DNA of 64,000 bases from Phymorhynchus buccinoides. Its lineage: Eukaryota > Mollusca > Gastropoda > Neogastropoda > Raphitomidae. The stretch is taken from positions 26,639,952-26,703,951 of the forward strand of contig CM065704.1 of the NCBI GenBank assembly GCA_017654935.2, read 5' to 3'. The notes below the pieces were generated by a model, which was not told the origin of the DNA, made no database searches, and worked only from the letters and a program-made list of their open reading frames with translations. Numbering within the stretch: the stretch's first letter is position 1; the number at the start of each line of letters is the position of its first letter. Below are positions 12,101 through 21,100 of this stretch, piece after piece. A program made the position numbers and the translations under genes.

Positions 12101-15100
12101 CCCCGACCTAATTACCCCGTACATAAACTATGTATAGTCTGGATAGCTGAGATGCGTAGTCCTGGCGTAAAATGTGCAGTCCTAACTCCTATTCATCACA
12201 AGCCTTCAAGGACTATTCAAGGAAAATGTGTTGAGAATTGGAAATGCATAATTATCAATTTTGAAGCGTATCAAAGGTTACACAGGCATCAGAATTGTCA
12301 GAGGATTTCAGAGGATTCAGAATTTCTGACAGAGGATTGGCTTGCTCTTGTCAGAGGTTTTGCCTTTTTATTGAGTGTTATCCTTTGTGTTAAATAGCAT
12401 TTTAAAGTGATTTATCACTATGTTAAGCTTTTTTTATGGTGTTAGGAACTCATTTCCATGTTGTCCCTCTTCAGACCCTTTTACCGCAGTTTTCAGAGGA
12501 TTGGACGTCAGACTATTCTGATGCCTAAAGGTAGAAATTGTGCAGCAGCAGCTCAAATGCTACCATATTTTTCGGACTATCAAATTTTACACAAAATTCA
12601 GATGTTATGATACTTTTTTTTTACTATTTTGTTCATCATATTATAAGGTGCATGGGCCTCAGTCTGAAAGAAAAGCATTGCCTTATAAAATCAAATAAAT
12701 ATGGTACTTATAATGAGTAGAGCAAATAGGCCTGCCTTTTCATCTTCTTACCTCCCTTTTTTGTTTCTTCTCTCATCTTCTTACCTCCCTTTTTTGTTTC
12801 TTCTCTCATCTTCTTACCTCCCTTTTTTGTTTCTTCTCTCATCTTCTTACCTCCCTTTTTTGTTTCTTCTCATCTTCTTACCTCCCTTTTTTGTTTCTTT
12901 TCTCTCATCTTCTTACCTCCCTTTTTTGTTTCTTTTCTCTCATCTTCTTACCTCCCTTTTTTGTTTTTTGTTTCCTCGAACCTAAGTTTTTGTGGGTTTT
13001 TTTTCCTTTCCTCATTATAGCAGCTGTATGACGGTTGTCATTATTGCAAATCATAATATGCATTTTAAGTCAGTGCTTTGAATGTATGCTAAACTAGTTT
13101 AAATAACATTTTCCTTGTTGCGTTGATTGGAAAGTTCTCGTTTTTCATTCCCCTTATTTATAAAAGGCACTCAATCAAATACATAAGGCATGTGCGTGAG
13201 GTGTACACCCAGTTAAATATTTAAAGCAATGATGTCCCGAGGCCCCAATCATAGGCCATTGAGCTATTAAAATTGAAAATGTACCATTGTGTTCTCCATA
13301 AGGACAAATGTCTGATTAATGTTTTTGACACTGGCACGCTTTGTCCTGTTTGCTAACTGTCCTATCACTTTTCGATCCTCTGGGCATCACTGTATAAAGC
13401 ACCATCATAAGCTACACCATTAATTTTATGCAAAGTAAAAACAACAAAAAAGCAGCACGATTTTAGAATCCAAAAAGAACGATGTACAGACAAACCTCTA
13501 TTTTAAGACTTCCAAAATGTCCGGAAAAATCGGTCGTAAATTGGAGGGGTCGTATGACGGAGGTTTTCACTGGCAGCCGTAGAAAGAAAAAGTTCAGCAC
13601 AGGTCATACTCTCTTCTTCATGCACACATACAATGACATATTAAAACTGGATTTGGGTCTTTCCAACTCCATAGGATTGTGCAATCGATGTATTACAGTT
13701 TCACTTCGCCGACTTCTGTTAATCACCTCCACTCTCGTCCAAAGTCAGTGGTTTTCTTTTTCAAAGTCAGTGGTTTTCGTGCTTTTCCTACGCTTTCCGC
13801 CATCTTTTCTACAACAAGGGAAGCGACTCCGCTTTCAGGCCCTTGACCGTGGTTGTTTCCCTTTGCTCGAAGTCTATGCAGACGACAACAACGGTCGTAA
13901 AAACCAACAAAATGGCAGTCGTAAGTCATGTTTTAGAGGATGTCGTTTAAGAGAGGTCGTTTACATAGTAAAATGCATCCGTGCCAACAAATCCGGTCTC
14001 AAATGAGAGGTGGTCGCTTAACAGAGGGTTGTAAAATAGGGGTTTGTCTGTATCATACTCACCAATTGTCCAGCGTAAAGCCAAGCGGTGGAGTTAGAGT
14101 TGAGACAAATGATGTGCTCTCCGGCGCTGTGGGACGTGAAAGTGAAACGACCTTCCGCCGCGTACGTCTGTTCAACACCATTTTTATTACATAAATAAAC
14201 ATGATTCAATCGACCAGCAACCTAAACAACTAATTCAGTCTTTAAAAAAAAACAAAAAAAAAACCAATGCACACAAACTATGTACAATCACAGTTAACCT
14301 TTCACCACCAATGTCGCATTTTTGCACCACAATGGTTTAACACCTATGTCACTAAAAAGCATCAAATCAGGGCCTGTTATCCGAAAACCCTATTTTCATA
14401 GGATAGGCCTAATGTTATACGTGTCACAGAGCAACTCGCAACGTTGCATTTTTTGTTCTCTACCCAGGTTAAGCTTAATACTAATAATAGTATTGTTTGG
14501 CTAAATAATGGCTGGCGGCGAAAGGGTTCAAGAAATAATTCCACTATTGATTGTTACTATGAGGCTTTGTCTTCATTCACTTTTTACAGTTTTCCATAAT
14601 ACAATAATTTAGGACAATCTTTTAAATCTAACAAAATATTGCCACTCTTCAAAATAATCTCCATACATTTCATTACATTTCTTACCAAAGTAAGCTGACA
14701 AGTTGACAATGAAGGCTACAAAGAGAAGATAAACAAGCACTGGAAGTTGACAATGAAGGCTACAAAGAGAAGATAAACAAGCACTGGAAGTTGACAATGA
14801 AGGCTACAAAGAGAAGATAAACAAGCACTGGAAGTTGACAATGAAGGCTACAAAGAGAAGATAAACAAGCACTGGAAGTTGACAATGAAGGCTACAAAGA
14901 GAAGATAAACAAGCACTGGAAAAAATGTATTTCAGTCATTGATTGATTGCAATAAGTACCCTGCGGTCAACTAAAGAATGAAGGGAGATCACCACTGATT
15001 GCCCTTTCTTTAATAAAAAATTTTTTTTTTAAAAGGGCCATAACTTGCATAGTTCCAAAGGGACTCTGGTGTGAGAGTACCCTCCCTTACTGGAGGATAT

Positions 15101-18100
15101 AAAGCACTGCCTATGACCTTTGAGATTCAGTTTTGTCGGCTAATCTGACTAAAATACAAACATTACTTTAAAAACAAAATTTTGGGTGGTTTTGCCCTAT
15201 TCCTTCAATCACTGAATTACTTTCTCTTGTGTGAAAAATATTTCATAATCATATTTTAATCACAATGAGTTTTTGTCTATTTCCACATAATTTGTTTGAT
15301 ACTATGACCGTTTCCATACTCTTCATCATTAATAATAAATATTATAAGAATAATAGAAAAGATAGCTTTTGATTTATATCCTCTTCAACTCAGTTCGATT
15401 ATCCTTTAGAAGCATTATCTCCATCTTATTCTTACCACAATTTGATGAAGAATATTCCTTTCTTGTTCTTTCATACTTCAATAAGTATTTAGACATTATT
15501 TTCATAACTGAAATCAAACCATTTCATCTGAAAATAATGTGATTTTGCAGCATTTAACTCATTGACTGCCACATAATGTATCAAGCATGGGCTTGATAAC
15601 ATCACCAAGTCATCAGATGAAGGGAAATATTTCTGAGGTGCAGTTTTCTGCTTTAGAAGAATAAAGTGGCATGTGCGCATCAAGCTGCTACAATACTCTA
15701 TGTCTGTGTGTGCATTTGTGCATATGTGTGTGTGTGCACTTGCATATGTGTGTGTGTGTGTGTGCATGCATAACACTGTCAACAGTGTCCATGGTTGAGC
15801 ATGTGAATTTCACACAACACTGCTAGAAAATAAATAATGTTATTTTGAGAAGACAAAAGTTTATAAGTTAACCCCCAAATTATAAATCAGCAAACACCAC
15901 ATCACAACTAAACCTCATTTTTTCCTTAAAAAGGTTTTTTCTTTCTGTCTTTTAGCTTTACAATAGAGGTTTACAGAAGAATATGTACATGCATTCCAAT
16001 TAAACATGAATCTAAAATAAATTCTAAATTAAACTAAACTATGTACATCTGGATACTTAACATCAAATTTAAAGCAAACACATTATTGTTATATCATGCA
16101 CATTACGTGCACATGGTACAGATTGAATTGCAAAGAAAAGACGACCTCATGCAATCAAATAAATAACAATTATTATGATACACAACTTCCATTCCAAAGT
16201 GCAAACACGCATGCAAAAAAGGGGTTATAAAACTCTGATCCAACAAACCATTCCTGAACCATTCAAATCCAATATTAGTACACTGGAACCTCCCTACTAA
16301 GACCTTCCCAATTAACTTATAAAAAAAAACCTCTAAAATGTGACCCAAAAATGTTCTACCCATCCCCCCCCCCCCCCCCTTCATATCCAGACTAATGAGT
16401 ACCCACCTCCCTATTATATATATTTATAGTATTAAGACTCCTCCCTATTAAAACACGTCGAGATCACCAGAAAGACAGCCTTTTCAAGGATCGGAACACT
16501 CACTTTGCTCTGGTTTCCTTTAAATTAAACCGTCAAAACGGCAATTCCTCCTTGGCGGAGATAGTAGCTATTTTGGATGTGGTGGGTGGATACCAATCCC
16601 ATTGTGGTTGAAGCTTTTTCTTTTTTTGTAGTGCAGCAAAAAAAAAAAAGGAGCTATTTCCTTTGATGTGAGCAAAACTTCTTTTAGATAAACTCTAAAA
16701 CTGTATAAAATTAAAAATAAATAAATAAAAACGCGTGTATTGCGAACATTTTGTGCAAACAATTTGGTCTAAACTCAGGTGGACATTAAAAAGGAGACAG
16801 CATACACCTTCTCTTTCAGAGAAAGAATTTAACTTCCAGCACCTCCGCCAAGGAGAAATCGTCGATTTGACGGTTTGATTTCCAGGAAACCAGAGCAAAG
16901 TGAGTGTTGTAAAGGGTGTTTTCCTGGTGATCTTGACGTGTTTCTTACACAGTTACAGAAACTCATCCGTCAGGGTGGCCCTCTAAGACATTTTGGGGCT
17001 GATTTATTTTATTTTTACTCTTAGTCTTATTAACCCCTTCCCTGCCCCATGGTAGATATTTCCGTCATTACTTCTTGTAGGACTGTCCCACTGAAAGCCT
17101 CCATACAGGGATGCACCATTGAATACATATCTTTAACCCTTTCCCTGCCCCATGGTAGATATTTCCGTCATTACTTCTTGTAGGACTGTCCCACTGAAAG
17201 CCTCCATACAGGGATGCACCATCTTTAATACTTTTGAATGGTTAGGGTGTTCATTTATCGTTAAAACTAGCACAGACTAGGCAAATTTTAATTATTCAAC
17301 TGCTAGATTTTCTTTAATTGATTTTATAAGTACCCCCTCTATGATTTCAAAATGGCTGTGGCAGTTAATACCGTATTTTACATACTATAAGGCGATACTT
17401 TTTTCCTAGATTGACCCCTGCACCTTATAATGTGACTGATAATATAGTAAGAAACTATAATAACAAAATCTGAATTTTGTTTAAAATTGGGGGTAGGGGG
17501 TGGGGGTGCGCCTTTTTTCCTAGACTGAGACCCCTGCGCCTTATAATGTGACTGATAATATACTAAGAAACTATAATAACAAAATCTGAATTTTGTTTAA
17601 AATTGGACGGGTGCGCCTTATACTAAGTAATAGTTATAATCATTCTTTACGGCCTTGTAGTCCGTAAAGTACGGTAACATAAATAATAGGGAGGTTCCGC
17701 TGTACAAAGTTGCAAGCCACATGCAACCAATGACCACATCCTACGTTTGATGTGTGAACCCACTCACCCTAGACAAGACAAGCTTATCGGAGGGGTCCTT
17801 CACTTCAACATGCACGCCGATCCCCGGCGAGACGGGCATGTAATCGTCGGCATTCTTATCAAACGCTTGAACCTTATAGCTCCCTGAAAGCAGGCAACAT
17901 CATCCTTCACTGAGCGTGATGTTGGAACACGAACACTCGGCCGATACCTCATTGGCGCCATAGCCTCTCCAATCTCTGTTGTTGTCAAAAGCTTCTCGCA
18001 GTCTTTCACATTAGTTAGATGATTTAGGAGGCTGATGCCATTTTGTTTTTCTTAATAATTTTTATAATTAAAATCGATTCCAGCCCCCCCCCAAAAAAAA

Positions 18101-21100
18101 AGAAAATTGAAAAAACCCCAAAAAACAATGATACTCTCCTTTTTGCAAAAGTGAGGGGGGGAAATCAAAGTGCGTGGTTTAAAGAAGTACAAAAGCATAA
18201 TCTTGATTCTTACAACAGCACAATTTACGAACTTCAGCCAAACTTGATGAAGCAATTGCCTGCCCGAATGCTGAGCCATCATGAAATTTTCACTGAATTA
18301 TATACTGGCAAACCATTTACGATTCAATATTTAATGTGGGGTTTTTTTTGTGCCTGATTGTGCAAAAGTAATTTTAATTATGCTGAATATATTAAAAAAG
18401 AGTATTCAAGTTTTTCTCTTTAAAATGCTAAAAACAATTTTTTGTAGTTATTAAATATCAATTTACAAAAGGCACGAGCCTCTCTCTTTCTCATCTACTG
18501 CCAATGTGAAACACTGCAAAGGCTGATAATAGAAACGAAATACTACTCTTCTGAACCAACAGAGAGCCACCATGATCTTCCGATTTGGAACAGCCATCCA
18601 ACTTCAGCGGAGAACTGCCTTCACATTGCAAACCTCATCACTGACACTGTCAAAGCAACACAAGTACAAACAGTCACTGTGAGTGTGAAGGGAAACCACT
18701 GTGGAAAAAAACCAAACCCGCAACCAGAAGCTCCAGTACAGTACCCTGTTAGCCCACATGCAAAATATTAAAAAAAAAAAAATAATGTTAATTATCTGCA
18801 ACATGCAGAGAAGCAATGAAACAAGCAAGTCAGACAAGACTGTATGCAAAAGAAAAAAAAGTGCATATAATATATATACAATCATCAATCAACAATATCA
18901 AACAAGCTGGGAATGGGATTATATGGGATCATTATAACATTGCGAGCTCAATTCTCTATCTTCACTTAATTTGGGATACGCACATAATTATTCAGTAATT
19001 CAGAAAGAAAATAGATTTGCTTAAGTTAAAAACAAAGTCAAAACATAAAATTCTAAGCGCGACTCAATATGAATGATTGAAAGTAGACTGATTTGTTACT
19101 AATTAAAAATACTTTTTTTTCTAATTTTTGCTGTGTCGTCATGGATAATTAACTACACTTTTCTTGATTCAGGAAAATGAAGTATTCAACTTTATATGAA
19201 CTCATGCAATGTATTTTGCTATTTAAAAGAAACAAAAGCAGAATGATAAATTGATGTTCTGAATCATGTGAATGACCGACATGTTTTCATAAATTCTAAA
19301 CACTACAGGCGAGTGTGCCCCCAAATGCTGCCACTACATTTTTTTTATTATATTCCTTTCAAATTTAACCTTAGTTTTACACTGAAACTGGTTTCAGGTA
19401 AAGATGAAATAAAAAATGTTCACACATGAAAACAGTATCTGGCACATGAGCAGCGTGGGAGCAACGTCACCAGAAGATTGGACACACAAACAAATCTGGT
19501 GCATGTGCAGATGGTCGAAATGCCTGTCTGCCTGCAGATTTAATACGGCAGTTGGGCATAGAAAATTCTGTGCTGAACATGCATTTATTTTTATTTACCT
19601 CAATAACATTTTATTCCTGGTTCAGCTCAGGTGCTTAAAGTTTTAAAACACACTACAAAAGAAAAATAACCAACAACAAATGTGTATGTTTCATTAGTTT
19701 AACCCTTTCACCGCCAGCCATATTTCAGCAAAACATTTCCATTAAATTTACCTGGGTAGAGAACAAAAACTATCTGCATTATGGGGGATTCTTCTGTTAC
19801 ATATATATATAAAAAAGGTCTATCCTTACTTCCCAAAACTAGGACAACAGGGTCTTTGGATAATAGACCCCAATTTGATGCCGTTTAGTGACATAGGTGT
19901 TAAATCACTGTGGTGCTAAAATGCGACTTTGGCGGTGAAAGGATTAAATAGAAGATAAAATGCCCCCATAAAAGACAAGCATGCAAAAAGCAAATTCCAA
20001 TCTGTGGAGTTAAAAAAATACACCAAAAAACCCACAGACCGTAAACATGCAAGAAAATATTTAACCACTTTGTACATATGATGGCAAATAGAAATACCAG
20101 TTGCATGCATGGTGCAAAAAAGGATTCAGGTGGTTACAAAAGTGGGTTGTCAACAACATTTCAATCACATCAACTCCAAGGCATGCCCAGAGAGGTAGCT
20201 ATACAGTAAGCTGTAACAGCCTTCGTGAAGACGTGCAAGGAGTTTGGGTCCTTACCCTGGACAGCACCACCTTGTCATCGGTGTCCCTAACCTCCACATG
20301 CATGCCCAGACCGTGCATGGTGGGCACAAAATCGTTAATGCTCTTATCAAACATCTCAACTTTGTAGTTCCCTGAAAACAAAGTGAAGAGGTGGGAACAA
20401 AATCGTTAATGTTCCTATCAAACATCTCAATCCACTTTGTAGTTCCCTGAAAACAAAGTGAAGAGGTGGGCACAAAATCGTTAATGTTCCTATTAAACAT
20501 CTCAACTTTGTAGTTCCCTGAAAACAAAGTGAAGAGGTGGGCACAAAATCGTTAATATTCCTATTAAACATCTCAACTTAGTAGTTCCCTGAAAACAAAC
20601 TGAAGACAGGGGGAAAAAAGTGAATATCCCCGTGTTCTAATTGCCTAAAAACAAAACCATGTAAAATACTACTAAAAGTGTCTTGAATGTCGTTTGATTT
20701 CCTGAAACTGTGAAAGCACAACCATAAAAAAAAAGGGGAAATCAGTTTTACTGCATCAGTGCTTGACAACAAACACACTGAAATTCCCTGAAAACAGAAG
20801 CACGCATGAAAAGCGATTTTTCCAACATGATTGTCTGAAATTGAAAACAAAAGCACCTTTAAAATTAAATCTCTTTTTCAAATGCCTGAAAAGACAAGGT
20901 TCAGTGGCTGAAAACAGAACCAGAACAAAAGAGAACATTCGTCATCTGGCTTAGCTACACCAGAACCATTGTCAGTTGCCTGAAAACAGAAAATGATAAG
21001 TCTGGACAGAAGAAAAACCCAACATAAATCAAACAATATAAAATTCCTATTTCAGGACTGAGAAGGGGAGAACTAAGGCCAGTAAAGGGAGCTGCCGGCA

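Larger units (their letters stand above)
16278..17695. mobile_element. GTGGAACCTCCCT-family element carrying nested repeats
   Basis: CACTGGAACCTCCCTACTAAG at the left and TAGGGAGGTTCCGCTGTAC at the right are inverted ends of the family also seen at 45787-46300 and 54266-54521. The 1.4-kb interval is swollen by an inverted-repeat element (16455-16945), a duplicated segment (17030-17225) and a CGGACTATAAGGCG MITE (17369-17676). Confidence 0.6.

Noticed and set aside
13482..14006. 174-codon open frame
   Set aside because: It lies within the mariner-like MITE at 13487-14050 and shows no protein pattern.
18043..18357. 104-codon open frame in TMED intron
   Set aside because: It is low-complexity at its start, overlaps poly-C/poly-A, and has no splice or homology support.
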